From Dactylorhiza incarnata (taxonomy: Eukaryota > Streptophyta > Magnoliopsida > Asparagales > Orchidaceae), in assembly GCA_033032865.1 (NCBI GenBank), contig JAWHQI010000074.1, positions 9,976,501-10,040,500 on the forward strand: DNA of 64,000 bases, written 5' to 3'. The first letter of the stretch is position 1. Every line of letters starts with the position of its first letter. This document shows positions 31,787-44,068 of this stretch, one piece after another. Under the pieces are notes generated by a model. That model was not told where the DNA came from. It did no database searches and saw nothing but the letters and a program-made list of their open reading frames with translations. The position numbers were made by a program, and so were the translations under genes.

Positions 31787-34339
31787 TGTAACGCCCCTGA
31801 ATTTTTGGCTATTAATCTATTTATATTGATGACGTTATTATGACGTAGGGCGTTACATTAGCGCGGAGTTAGCAGAGCGCCGTCACTGTGCGTTTTTGTA
31901 TCCGTTGGGTCGCGTCGACCAAATTTTGAGACTACCCGGAATTGGAAAATTTTACGTTAGGAAATTAGATTATTTAATTTTAGAAATAACTTGTTAAAGT
32001 TTCGTGGCGTTCCGAGCAAATTTGAAGCCTCGGTGAATTTTCAAAGTTTGTATATTTATCCATCGCCGTAAACTTCAGAAATTTATATCTCGAGAACGGT
32101 ACGTCGGATTTTGATTTCAACTTCGCCGTTGGATTCGTAGCATCGCCGTTCACCTTTGGGGCGATTTTCGTCATCCTCGGCATTCGTTTAAATTTTTGAT
32201 AATAATGTAACATTATTAAATTAGTATTATATTTATTAATGATGTTAATATATATATATGAAGATAAAAGCTCACGGGAGATCCAAAATTTGGCTCTCGG
32301 GAAATCTAAACCTACTCACGGGAGATCCAAAATTTGGCTCTCGGGAAATCTAAACCTACTCACGGGAAATCCAAAATCTCAATCTCGGGAATCCAAAATT
32401 TTACTCCGCGTGAAATCCATTCCTCCCGTTAATAATCTATAATAAATATTACGATTATTTTTATTATTAGCAATTTTATTTTATCTATATATATATAGCA
32501 TCCTCCTTCCGTAAAGACCCTGTTCCTTCTTCTTCCCCGGTCTTTTAGCGAGTCTGCGAGAGACGTCTTCCGTGAACCTTCAGATCGCCACCGCCGGAGC
32601 GCCGGAGCTCGAAATCTTCGCCAGAGCATAGATTTGGAAAGCTCTCGCCGAGCTCTTCGCGTGTGCGGTAAGTATTTCGAGTTTCGTAGATTTTTGAGGT
32701 TGGAGTCGGTAGCCCTAATCTTCTTTTTCTCCCCAAAAGTTTCAGAAATTGTTCCTCGAGGTTTTCTAGCGGTCGATCTGCGACGAGGGGCGAGTCGGAG
32801 GCCGTCTTCTTCGAAAAATTTGAGGCAAGTGGTGGACTCTTCCCCCTTGCCACGTTATTGTTCCTTTTATTTATTCACCGTTATTGCTTCCATCTAATTT
32901 AGACAGAATATACTATATGTAGAGATTATTTTTGGCTAAAGAATCGTGTATCCGACCGGCTAGTCGCGTAATTTGTCAAAATCATCAAAATACCCTTAAG
33001 GTAGATTCACCGATTTCGTTATAGTTAACTTTGTCGAATTCGCCGATAGGTTTAGGCTTTCGCCGACGTCGTCTTGTGCCTTAGATTGTATCTTCGCTAA
33101 GTGTCTTTGCGATTCGTCGATAGTATTTCGACGAATTCGTCGATAAGATTGGGTTTCCTCACGGAATTGTTTCTGGGTTTTTCCGGTGGTGTCTGTCTTG
33201 GTCAGGGTTTGGCGAGTCTCTATTTCCCAGTTGGTTGTTTTGGACGGTGGATGGTCGAAATGGCCACCACTAGTGCCGGGTTGTTTTTCCATGGACGGGT
33301 AGACTGTTGGTTGGTGGACTGTAAACCACCGCCGCAGTGTTTTTGTTCCTCGGGGGTTTTAGTCTGATGGTTGGTAAGAAAGAATGCCTCCGCCTCAGTA
33401 CTGTTTTTGGCTGGGATAGTGATTCACTCCTTGGGCAATTCGACATTTTTCCTACTTAGGATATTGTTGTAGCACAACTTTGACCGCACTTCGTGCCAGT
33501 TTTTCCCTTACTTGTGGATATTTATTTGATGTGCTGACGTTTACAGCTGTTCCTGGTGGGTTGGAAAACCTCCTTTGGTTGAGTTTCTCTTACTCTCTGA
33601 TTTTTATGCCTTGTGCTGAGGCATTCTTTTCTTTTGAATGCCTCAGGTTCGGACCAGTAGCAGGTGGAGCTGACCGAGTTCTGTTTCTCCAGTCTTGCAG
33701 TTGTTGTTTTCTTGCTTTTGTCTTGAGAGGTAGATTGCTGGTTTCTTTTGAGTCTTGTTAGGGTTATGGGTTCGTGTCAGGTTGTTGACGCTCATAGCCT
33801 GAGATCTCTTATGTTAGACTTATCTTGCTGTTTTTATGCTACTACCGTTGTTTGGTTTTTATGCAATTGCTCCCTGGGAAGGTTTTATGTTAGGATGCAT
33901 AGTAGTTATTTTATATACAAAATTGCATAATATCTCCTACATGACATCCCTTTTAAAACCATCATCACTCTATTTTGAAGCCCGTAAAAGAAATTCTTTT
34001 TACTTATACCTAATATAGAAGTTGCATATCATTAGAATGATGGTTAGTTCATCGTGCTCATGTAGGTTAAATTAAAGTAAATTATGTATTTTCCGCTGCG
34101 TAAACCTATACTTTCTTATTTATGGACTAGTTGATCCATTAAACCGAGGGACACGGTAATTGAAAACCTTAAACTTAAGTTATGTTTTAAAACATAAAGT
34201 TCATGACTTTCTAAAGAAATGTGTGAAGTTAGAGCCGCCTGAGCGTCTGCAGTTGTCCCCTGCATGACGTGGCATCATGACGCGTATTTTCTCTTACTCT
34301 AACGTATTATTTAATACGGAGAAAATGCGGGTTGTGACA
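31787..34339 (+). repeat. Element C 3' LTR (2553 bp)
   Basis: Pair of 23779-26327, with only scattered differences visible. Confidence 0.93.
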
Positions 34340-35282
34340 GTTGCAGAGCTGCATTTAATGCACAGACGTTCTTGGAAATGAATAATCAGAGAACATGTGC
34401 GTCGCCTATCTTGCGCACAATTCAAGGAGCCATAAATAAAATGATCTCTGTAGAATATGACTGTTACACTATAGTTAAGAAATAAATTTTTTATTTCTAT
34501 TCTTTGCTAGTTCCAAGACAGGCAAGTAATAATGACAAAGAATTTCCAACTCTCCAAGACATTTTCAAACGAGAAATTATTTGTGCAATCAATAAGGGCA
34601 TTTATGCATAAGTGGAGTAGAGTATAAAAGAAAGATTTTCTTCCACAGAATGTACTTGTACTAAGTATTCTTTCTCAAGTTCATTCTTACATACACTTAC
34701 AGAAGAGAAAGAAAAGAAAACCAAAAGAAGTCTTCATTGCTGCTGGCTGTGAAGTTCTACAGAAGATTTTGAAGAAAGGTTCACTGATCCACAAGATCAT
34801 TGGACTTAGAAGAAGAAGATCTGTTATTCAAGTGTTCATTTTCTGAAGTCTTCTCTTCTACAACAACAATTCTGTACTACTTCGTAGGGGTCTTTGTGAG
34901 TCTGAGTTGGTAAGATCTAGTAATAAATCTGAGTTGGTATGGTTCTTGGTGAACCTGAGTTTGGTAGGATCTTGCTAAAGATCTGAGTTTGTAGGACTTG
35001 CAAAGTCTGAGCCTTGTAGGGTTCTGTGTGAAACAGAGTTGTAAGATCTGAATATAGTGAAAAGATCTGAGTTGGAGAAGTTGACTAGTCTTCACACTGC
35101 CAAATAGGTGGGAGGGACAGTGGACTACCTCTAGACACATTGTCTAGTTGGGAACCACTATAAATCATTGTGTATTTTCTATGATGCTTGTGTGCTGAGA
35201 TAGATAAATTATTAAATAGCAAAGAAAACTGGAAACACCTAATCACCCCTAGGTGTAGTTCACATTCAACCCATATCTTTCA
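34340..35282 (+). repeat. Copia 3' LTR, right part (end of U3, R, U5)
   Basis: Resumes after element C and ends CATATCTTTCA like the tail at the window start. TATAAAAG at 34623-34630 is a good TATA box, placing the RNA start near 34655. Repeated GATCTGAGTTGGTA-like units occur from 34905 to 35065. No gene is seen here. Confidence 0.78.
34623..34630 (+). promoter_or_regulatory. Copia LTR TATA box
   Basis: TATAAAAG in GAGTATAAAAGAAAG within the LTR, ahead of the R/U5 part. Confidence 0.6.
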
Positions 35283-36178
35283 GTACTAACCTCCTTTCAG
35301 TTTTTACAGTGCCTGATTTCATCAATCTCGCACCTTCTCCTCCGCGACAAAAGTCGCCGACCCAAGATCTGTAGGAGGAGTTTTCCAGGACCACCCTGGT
35401 TCCTGCGAGCACCGTCGCTGTTGGCGTTGGTGAGCCCTCCGAGATGTGAGGTCTCAGCAAGACTTACGTATGGGCGGGATCTGAGAAGTCCCCGACGCTT
35501 CCTCATTCCTACCCCTTCGGCGGGAAACCAAATCTTCCCTCTAATAAGAACCGCGATCCTGCCTCGCACCGTGAGGGAAAATCCATTGAGTACTCGCTAA
35601 GTAGGGAACTCCCCTCGCTCCTTTCATTTAATTCGGTGCTAATAACGACCTCTTTTTTCAGACAAGACCCAGAGGATGACGAGTTTCATGAGCGGATGCA
35701 GTACTCGGCACCACCTTCTCCCGACACTATCAGAGAGTACCTGGGCGATCCATCTAATGATGCTGAGATGAAGGATCGGTTGGCGAGCATCCTGCGAAAG
35801 CACGGGTATATGCTCTGCGAGATCTTGGAGGAGAGGGCTTCGACGGACTTTGACACTTTCCCTCGCATCCACTCCCTAGAACGGCGAATGGAGGCACTTG
35901 AAGGGGTCTGCACTCTACTCGCAGAAGAGGTGCATAAGCTATCAGGGGGCATGCCAATGCAGGTGGATCGACGAGTGCACATTCACCCTACAATGGGAGA
36001 TCACCGCTGCTCGCGAGCATGCCTTCGTGAGGCAAGGAGCATTGGGATGAATGAGAGGCCGAGGTCCCTGGAGGTGAAGTCAGTCGGGAGGAGTGCCCGC
36101 TCACCTTTGAGTGTCCCCCCCCCTCTTTTTTGCTTTCCTGTTCCGATGCTCTGTAATTGTTATGCTCAGATGCTTTAA
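35283..36178 (+). pseudogene. Exon-like fragment encoding a helical segment (antisense module 1)
   Basis: After a 3' splice-like site (CTCTTTTTTCAG, ending 35662) an open stretch encodes a charged, probably helical protein (REYLGDPSNDAEMKDRLASILRKHGYMLCEILEER ... LERRMEALEGVCTLLAEEVHKL), with the frame open to 36178. An upstream coding-like piece lies at about 35310-35450 (QKSPTQDL with a stop). It could be the last exons of a first copy of the Tat antisense gene, lying upstream of the second gene's promoter. I recognise no named domain. A heptad-like pattern suggests a coiled coil. The left boundary is set by the Copia element. Confidence 0.45.
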
Positions 36179-36402
36179 CCCCATCCCGCATGGGTCTATG
36201 CTTTTTCCCTTTCTATATTTGGCTCGCATGTACTCTCTTTTTATTTCCAACATTATATGATGATGAGATTCATTAGATCCGAGAGCTCGCTCGCACTCGC
36301 CAATGCAAGGCATACTAACACTCGCATGAGGGTAGGGGTGAGTGGGCGTCGAGTGAGTGAATCACGCCGCTAGTCGCGAAATCCTCGACCCCTCCCTTTT
36401 TC
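36179..36402 (+). other. Intergenic stretch between antisense modules
   Basis: AT-rich 3'-flank-like sequence, then promoter-like DNA leading to the TATA box at 36403. No coding sequence seen. Confidence 0.5.
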
Positions 36403-36410
36403 TATAAATA
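36403..36410 (+). promoter_or_regulatory. TATA box of the antisense gene
   Basis: TATAAATA in TTTTTCTATAAATACCCCCC, about 140 bases before the first in-frame ATG (36542) and on the same strand as the antisense gene, opposite to the Tat pol. Confidence 0.65.
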
Positions 36411-36541
36411 CCCCCCTCTTTTATTTCGGTACTCACCTACCGCATTAACTGCATCTGCGTTCTAATATTTTGATCCACTCCCACGCTTCACTTGTTGCTT
36501 CTCGAAAATGGTCTGACCCCTCGGAAGGACGAGGAAAATGC

Positions 36542-38374
36542 ATGGCCAACTTCGCCGACCACTGCTTCCCTGAGGGGAGAGTGTCGGAGGAGGACCGACT
36601 TGCCTTCACGATGGCGTATCTTCTCGAAGGATACACCGCTCGCTGCCCAAGGGAGCGGAAGGCTATCAATTCTTTTCACGAGGACGAGCTCGCCTTCCCC
36701 CTCTCGCACTTTGAGGTGGGTCTCTGCGTCCCCTTTTGTCCGGAAGTGAATCAGTTCCTTAAATACTTCAGGACGGTGCTCGCGCAGCTCAACACCAATG
36801 CACTATCCATGCTCAAGGCCTTCGCTTTCTATATGCGCGAGGAGAGGATCGAGTTCAGCCTCACCGCCTTCCGCAAGCTCTTCACCTACCAGGCAACCGC
36901 AGATGGGGTCGCCTTCATGGATGGCTCGCGATTCAAGTTCTGCGAGACCTCCAACAAGGTATATCATTGGAATGACTGATTCCTCTTTGTCAAGAGAACT
37001 TCGACAACATTCCCTGCGTGCCAGTCTAGTGAAGCGAGTTGATTTATCACACTCCTCACGTGGAGGGGGACATGGTGGACTTCTATAAGTTCTTCTTCGA
37101 GAAGGATTTCGAGGTCGTCTACCTGTGGCGGCATCTAGACTCGCTCCATCCTGTTCCGTAAGGGTAAGGTATGGTCCTTATTATATACTTTATCTCGACT
37201 TTCTTGCACTCGCCTCCCCACATTTTACATGTTCCTTTTTTGCAGGGGAGCGCCTGATCCCGGTGACCCCATCTCACGCGGGTGGCGTGAGGCTGACCTC
37301 TCCTCTCGGCCTGGTGAAAGCGACTGTGGAAGCTTGCACCGGCGATTTGGTCAAGCCCAAGTTCGGCAACACCAAAGGGAAGAGGGCAGTGGTCGACCTC
37401 GACCCCCTGCCCCCTTCGGACTCGCGAAAGAAGTTGAAGAAGTCATTGGCGTCCAAGAAGACCCCGACGAGCCGCAAGGATCCCATGGTCGACGCCGATG
37501 CCGGGACGAGTGGGGTGGACATATTTGATCTTCACCCATACTTTGGCCTTGGGGAGAAGCCCATGGACACCGCAGGCTGCCCTCTGCTCGCTAGGGAGGT
37601 GGCCGGGCAGAAAGTCTCTCTCTACTCGCCTCCCCTCCTGGGTCGAGCGGGGCAAGGCAGGCGATCACGCCTTCTCCGTCGCATATGGACTGTACAGGAG
37701 GGATGAGGCCGCCACCTTTGAGAAGTCCTTTATGTAGGAGCTTGCCTACGAAAGCTTGCGAGCCCAGCTGCACGCCATTTAGCTCTCGCATATGGCGTCT
37801 CGTCGTGGCCTCTCTTTTATGAAGAGGTTATACAAATTCGAGGCCATTCGAGAGCTCGCGGTGGAGAAGGCTGGGGATCTCAAGATGCGACTTGAGGTCG
37901 TCGAGAAACTCCTAAGACAGGATCCATAGGAGGAGGAGGTAGATCTCGCCACCCTACTCACTTTCCCCCTTTCCTTCTCTTTCTTTTTCTTCTACATTCT
38001 CATTTCTATTAACACAGGATTTTGAAGCCGCATCCCGAAAGGCATTTCGGAACGTCGAGCTAGAGGCCAAAGTGAAGGCCCTCAAGGAGCAGCTCACTCA
38101 AGCCACCGCGAGATTGCCACCGGCGGAGAGCGAGGGGGCGCAGCTCATTACTCTTGCCGAGATGGAGGCGATGCAGAAGCTCATGGTGATCAGCGCCACC
38201 GAGGATACACTCGCCATACTACAGGATGTCAATGTGTTCGGGGCGGGTTGGGAGAGAAACACTGTGGAAGAGTTGATTCCCACAGTCTTCCTTCCCGACC
38301 CCAGACGGGCTCATCCTACGACTCGCATGCCTACTCGCCGGGCAACCAAAGTGACAGTGAGTGAAGATCAGTGA
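36542..38374 (+). pseudogene. Tat antisense gene: plant 'putative gypsy-type transposase' family, with introns
   Basis: Exon 1 (ATG 36542) encodes FHEDELAFPLSHFEVGLCVPFCPEVNQFLKYFRTVLAQLNTNALSMLKAFAF in pieces. This is the pattern of the plant family Pfam calls Transposase (putative) gypsy type, despite no shown transposase activity. The frame meets TGA near 36977, then continues to about 37157 (FYKFFFEKDFEVVYLWRHLDS). A likely intron (GTAAGG ... TTTTTTGCAG) ends at 37245. Exon 2 (37246-37730, one frameshift near 37640) encodes a lysine-rich linker. A further exon or pseudoexon (about 37738-37930) has two stops. A last intron ends ATTAACACAG near 38020, and the final exon (about 38021-38374) is helical (VELEAKVKALKEQLTQATARL). 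Function unknown; the copy is broken. Confidence 0.62.
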
Positions 38375-38648
38375 CTGGTCGCACTTTTTTTTGCTGGGTA
38401 AAGGGGCGAGTCCCCCCTCATTTTTTGTTGTATATATAAGGGGAGAGACCCCCAAATTTTTTAGATATATGAATGAAATTTTCCAAGTTTTCTTTCCATT
38501 TTTCCTTCTATATTTCATTTTTGCTCACATGCATGACTACCCACCTCGATTTCTAAGACTGCGCGAGTACGTCCTCTTAGGGACCCCTATTGGCTCTCTT
38601 GCAAATCTTGTGAGAGCTAGGCATTTAGGGACTAATATTTAGACTTGT
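38375..38648 (+). other. 3' flank of the antisense gene
   Basis: AT-rich, with AATGAA poly(A)-like motifs near 38470, then repeats of CTTGTGAGA-type sequence that resume at 56908 beyond element E. No gene seen. Confidence 0.5.
38644..38648. repeat. Target-site duplication of element E (left copy)
   Basis: CTTGT, identical to 56903-56907. Confidence 0.88.
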
Positions 38649-40707
38649 TGTAATACCCTGCCAGTATAAATAATATAACAGTAGGTCCGGCCGGGACCCC
38701 ACGCCATACTATATACACTAGCTAGGCATTAAAATGTGATAATCAGAAAAGAACAACTACACGAGAGCATATAAAGCGTAAGCGGAAGCATTTGATTTAA
38801 ACATCATTTATAATTGTCCACCATCCCGGGAATGAAATAAATAGAGTTACGGCCTTAAGGCCTTACATTTAACAAATGTACAGAAAAGCTCAAAACAAAC
38901 TTCGGCATGCAGGCCGACAATACATGTAAGCAGAAAAGAGGCTGGCCTCAAGGGCCAACACAGCAAAAGGACCACCACCCGCTATTTCCCGCCAGGCTCA
39001 CTTGCTCCTGCATAAGAATATTTCACCAAGAGGTGGCAAATAAAGCAACGGTCAGCACAGCTGACCAAATTATAACAACCCCACCCCTTTCTCGGGGTGG
39101 CGGGGCGTCTTCCCTGCAAACAGGCCGTACTAGCAACATGTAATAATATAAGGAAAGTGCAAACTACACAAGGTGAGGTTTCAAGAACAATCAATCTTCT
39201 AGGTTGAGCATCAAAGAAAAAGGGAACCTAGGCATGCACATGATGTTGGTTGGGTTCACCCGAAGGTTCCCCACAACCGCCTAAGCAACCGCATGAGGCT
39301 AACATAATATCAATTCATCAAAAACACTCCTCCCTAAGGACATAGCCTTAAGTGGGGGAAAAAGAGCTTTTGGTCGGTATAGGTAAGACACCTTCCACGA
39401 CCTCTCCCATGATCACACAGCTTACATGAGGTTTGGACCTCTCACCGATCGGCATGGAAACGGGTTTGGTTCAGCCTTGCCCGTGCTTTAACTGTCGCGA
39501 TCTATCGCACGACGCGGGTATGGCTTCCCCTCGGCCCGTAAGGGTTTAGCACATCAAGTGCCCACAAAATTAAGCTACACATCTAATCCTTTCACGTGGA
39601 CTTAGACTTCGCAAATAACAACCAAGAAGGAGGTACAAGACCACTCCTCTTCAAATCTAGTGGCGAAGGATTGCATTCAACCACCCAAGCAAGGGGCTTT
39701 CGTTAGGCTCTCAAAAGGCACCTAAAACTCAAGTCCCGCAACATAATAGAAGATCTCACGGAGACATTCTCCGGCACGCATTCTAGGCTTAACCTAAGTG
39801 CAATGTCGCAATCCAAGCATCACCGATCCGGGCTCACGACCACGAATAGGCTTCACACAAAATGACTAAATCCGCACGACTACCGGATTTCTAAATGCAA
39901 TATGCCGGGGACGGACACAATCGACCCGGAGTTCCGAAGAACTGGAGGAAATCCTACACTTCACCCATTTGGTGAAAGGGATTCCTCAAGCAGGCATAGA
40001 AAAAGGAACGAGAGGACAAAACACGTCCTAAGACCGGGAGGAAGAATCGTTACCCTTGGAGCTTTCTTCTTTGCCATAGGTCTGAGATTTCACTCGGATA
40101 GAAAGTTTTGCAACGGCCTACACTTTCCAGATCTGAAAATGGCTCGCGAATCGGAGCTCCGAAGCTCCGGCAATGGTAGAAGACGACTCCTTCTTCTTCC
40201 TCTCTGTCGCTGTTTTTCTCTCGTCTTCCATCTTTTCACGCTTGAAGAAGATAAGGGTTATGAGTTAAAGGGAATATAAATAGCCCTCTGGACAAACCCT
40301 AAAATAACCCAGAAATAAATCCCAACCTTTGGATTTAAAGATCTGGATCTGACGGCCGCAAAAAGAGAGTCACGGGCCTGCTATATCGTAAATCGCGGAT
40401 TCTGCCTGTGTTCGACGAATGTCGAACGACGTTCGACGAATTTCAGTAAAGCCGCGCTCGACAAATGGCAGCAAAACTGCGTTCGACGAATTGCTGAAAT
40501 GCTGCGCTCGACGAATGTTGAACGGCGTTCGACGAATTTCAATAAAGCTGCTAAAACAGATTCGGCTGTAAAATAGGGGAAATTCGTCTATATCATATAG
40601 TCGAATTAGCCTATAGCCTTTAGCCGAATTTAGCCTATAACCGAATTTTCAAGCCTTTAGCCAAATTAGCCTATAGCTCACAGCACACCAAGTTTTGGGG
40701 TGTTACA
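38649..40707 (-). repeat. Element E 3' LTR (2059 bp)
   Basis: Pair of 54796-56902, about 48 bp shorter, largely because its GTTCGACGAA array has fewer units. The open frame at 39902-40279 is LTR sequence. Confidence 0.92.
40412..40552. promoter_or_regulatory. U3 array of GTTCGACGAA / TTCGAACG-type motifs in element E
   Basis: About eight copies of (G/C)TCGACGAA in direct and inverted arrangement (GAATGTCGAACGACGTTCGACGAA-like blocks, here split). The counterpart at 56562-56745 in the other LTR has extra copies. Confidence 0.8.
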
Positions 40708-40726
40708 AATCTCCCCTCCTTTAAGG
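40708..40726 (-). other. Element E polypurine tract
   Basis: Minus-strand CCTTAAAGGAGGGGAGATT precedes the 3' LTR. Confidence 0.8.
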
Positions 40727-43700
40727 AATTTCGTCCCGAAATTACGAAAATAGCAGCAACAGAAAAAAAAACTATACCTGAGAGTAAAAGCTCGGGGTAC
40801 TCCGCAAGCATTGTTTGCTCTCTTTCCCAAGAGAGTTCCTCTCTTCCGCAATTATTCCAATGGACCTTGACCATCCGAATGGATTTGTTCCGTAACTGCT
40901 TTACTTCCGTGTCTTCGATGCGAATGGGCTTGACTTCCATCGTTAGCCCACCATCTACCGACACTTCGTTGACCGCAACTACAGAACTAGGCTCTTTGAC
41001 AGCCTTCCGCAATACAGAGATATGAAATACATCAGGCAGCCCGCTCAGCTCCGAAGATAGAGCAAGTCGGTAGGCAGCTTCACCAATGTGCTCCAAGATC
41101 TCGAACGGTCCTAAGTACCTCGGACTTAGCTTTTTCAAGCGTCGGATCCTCGATACCCCTTTGAACGGTTTGATCTTCAGGTAAACCCAATCACCAACGG
41201 CGAACTCGACATTCCGGTGATTTGCATTGTAGTACTTTGCCTGCATATCCTAGGCAATGAGCAACCGATCTCGTATTGCCCGGATTGATGTATTTGCTTC
41301 ATCCACGTCCTTGCGTTTCAACAACTTCGTGTCGCCCGTTTCAGCCCAAGCCAACGGTGTACGACATTTTCTACCATAAAGAGCCTCGAAAGGTGCCATC
41401 TTTATACTAGCTTGGTAGCTGTTGTTGTAGGCAAACTCAATCAAATAGAGATGATCTTCCCATCTCTTTCCGAAGTCCAGGGCGCACATCCTTAGCATGT
41501 ATTCCATCGTACTATTGGTCCTTTCGGTCTGTCCATCCGTTTGCGGGTGGAAGGCCATGCTAAACTTTAGCTTGGTCCCCAATAATTTATGAATCAGCCT
41601 CCAATCGTTTTATGTGAACCGCCCATCATGATCACTCACGATGCTACGGGGAATCCTGTGCAACCGTACGATTTTATCAACGTATAACTTTGCTAGCTTT
41701 TCCACAGAGTCGTCTTTCCGGTTCGGAATAAAGTGTGAAACTTTCGTCAATCGATCTACGATCACCCAGATGGCGTCGTTTCCATGTTGCGATTTCGGCA
41801 ACCCGTGCACGAAATCCATCGAAATATCATCGAACTTCCATTCCGGGATCGGTAAAGACTTTAGAAACCCACCAGGTCTTTGACATTCAACCTTCACTAA
41901 CGCGCAAGTGTGACAGTTGGCCACGTAGAGTGCAATGTCTTTCTTCATTCCTGGCCATCAAAAGAGCTTCTTGATATCCATGTACATCTTTGTGCTCCCA
42001 GGGTGGATCGAGTACTTGGTATTGTGAGCCTCGTACATCAATTCTTCCCACAACGTGCCAACATTTGGGACGCACAATCTGCCATTCTTCCATATAAGAT
42101 CATCTTTGAAGGAGAAATCAGCGTTTGACCCATCCATGGTCTCCGCTTTATAACGCTTCATGCTCAAATCCAGCTCCAAAGCTTGTCGAACTCGGTCGGC
42201 CAGGTCGTATTGAACCTCCGTCCAGTTCAGACATGCTAAAGGAGACACTCATCTATCGACACAAATGATCTCCAAGGCTTCTAGCTTCCGGATTAGACGC
42301 TCATCGTGCATCAAAATCCAGTTTGCCTGTGCAGGAGCCCGATGACTCAACGCGTCCGCAACCACATTTCCTTTCCCAGGAGTATATCGAATGTCGAAGG
42401 TGTAGTCCCCAAGGAACTCCATCCACCTCCTTTGCCGCATATTCAACTCCTTTTGATCAAGCAGGTACTTGAGGCTTTTGTGGTCCGTAAAGATGTCGAT
42501 CTTCACGCCATACAAGTAGTGCCTCCAAAGTTTAAGAGCAAATACCACGGCCGCTAGCTCCAAATCATGGACTGGGTAGTTCCTCTCATGTACTTTTAAC
42601 TGACGGGAGCCATAGGCAATTACATTTCCGAACTGCACCAGAACGCAACCCAAGCCACTCCCCGAGGCGTCGCTATATATTTTGTAACCTTCTGTTCCAC
42701 ATGGCGAGCATAGAATGGGCGCCTTGGTCAGACGGCTTTTCAGCTCCTCAAAATCTCGTGCACACTCGGGCGACCAAACGAACTTATGATCTTTCCTGGT
42801 CAGTTTAGTGAGAGGAAGGGCAATCCTCGAGAAGTTTTCCACAGCGCCTATAATAGCCGGCAAGTCCTAAGAAACTTCGAACTTCCGCTACACTTTTCAA
42901 CACAGGCCATGCTTGGATTGCTTCTATTTTCGAAGGATCGACTGCGATTCCTTCTCCACTAACAACATGACCAAGGAATGCTACTGACGATAGCCAAAAC
43001 TTGCAGTTGGAGAACTTGGCATATAGCTGATTCCTCCTCAGGGTGCTCAAAACTACGTGCAGATGCTCTGCATGCTCCTCTTCCGACTGAGAGTATACCA
43101 AAATGTCATCGATGAAGACGATCATAAATTGATCCAAATACTCTCGGAACGTTCTGTTCATTATGTCCATGAATACCGACGCTGCATTTGACAGACCGAA
43201 CGGCATAACCGTGAATTCATAGTGCCCAAAGCGGGTACTGAACGCTGTCTTTGGGATATCACACTCCCGAATATGAAGCTGATAGTAGCCGGACCTTAAG
43301 TCTAGCTTAGAGTATACCGTCGACCCAACCAGTTGGTCGAATAAGTCGTCGATTATCGGAATCGGGTAAAGGTTCTTCTCGGTCAGCTTATTCAGATCTC
43401 GATAGTCAATACATAGACGCAAGCTCCCGTCCTTCTTCTTCACAAAGAGGACCGGTGCACTCCAAGGCGAAGAACTTGGACGTACATAGCCTTGCTCTAG
43501 TATCTCTTGCAACTGAACCTTCAGCTCTGCCAATTCCTTTGGCTCTATTCGGTACGGTGAGCGTGCTACAGGCTTGGCACCTGGCACCAGCTCAATACAG
43601 AAATCAATCTCTCGCTGAGGCGGAGCCCCAGGGAGTTCGTTAGGAAACACATCAGCATACTCTGCTACAACTGGGACCTCACTAAAACTGCGCTTTGGCT

Positions 43701-44068
43701 CCGAAGCCTTCAACAAGCTGAAGAACAACTACGTGCCTTTTCTCACCGCCTTAACCAACTGGAGAGCAGACATCAGTGTCTTGCTCGCTCCTCGCAGACC
43801 CGCGAACGTGGTTTCTTCTCCGGTGTTCTTTCTCAGAGTGATCTCCTTTGAATTGCAATCGATGCATGCTCGCTGCTCCAAGAGCCAGTCCATGCCGAAG
43901 ATCACGTCAAATTTAGCTAGCGGTAATAACGATGCTTCCAAGACGAAGTCTTGATTTCCAATCCGCACCTTCACACGACTCTTCCTATCTGCACCCATGC
44001 GAGATCCATTGGGTAGCACTACTTCCAATCTATCCTCTACTAAGGTAGACGACACTCCGATTCGCACC

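Larger units (their letters stand above)
23779..34339 (+). mobile_element. Element C: Tekay/Del-like Ty3/Gypsy retrotransposon, nearly intact
   Basis: Length is 10,561 bp, with 2.55 kb LTRs (23779-26327 and 31787-34339) beginning TGTAAC and ending GACA. PBS is TGGTATCAGAGC and PPT is GTAGGGGGAGTGAC. Gag and Pol are complete apart from one in-frame TGA in RT. Long LTRs and a chromodomain-like integrase tail fit the Tekay/Del chromovirus clade. It sits in the 3' end of the Copia element. Confidence 0.93.
1..35282 (+). mobile_element. Sirevirus-type Ty1/Copia retrotransposon, degraded, hosting three nested insertions
   Basis: The window opens in the last bases of a 5' LTR, and the same LTR tail (AACCCATATCTTTCA) recurs at 35268-35282, so one element spans both. 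Removing three insertions (1238-10740, 13815-20092, 23779-34339) leaves about 8.9 kb. Order is gag, protease, integrase, RT, RNase H, then an extra downstream ORF. Integrase before RT is the Copia order, and an extra env-like ORF after pol is a Sirevirus hallmark. The coding regions carry several stops and frameshifts, so this copy is defective. It is older than the three elements inside it. The left LTR lies outside the window, so its age cannot be estimated here. Confidence 0.88.

Noticed and set aside
40275..40285. TATAAATA on the plus strand of the element E LTRs (also about 56429)
   Set aside because: It faces away from E's genes. An antisense promoter is possible, but nothing downstream supports it.
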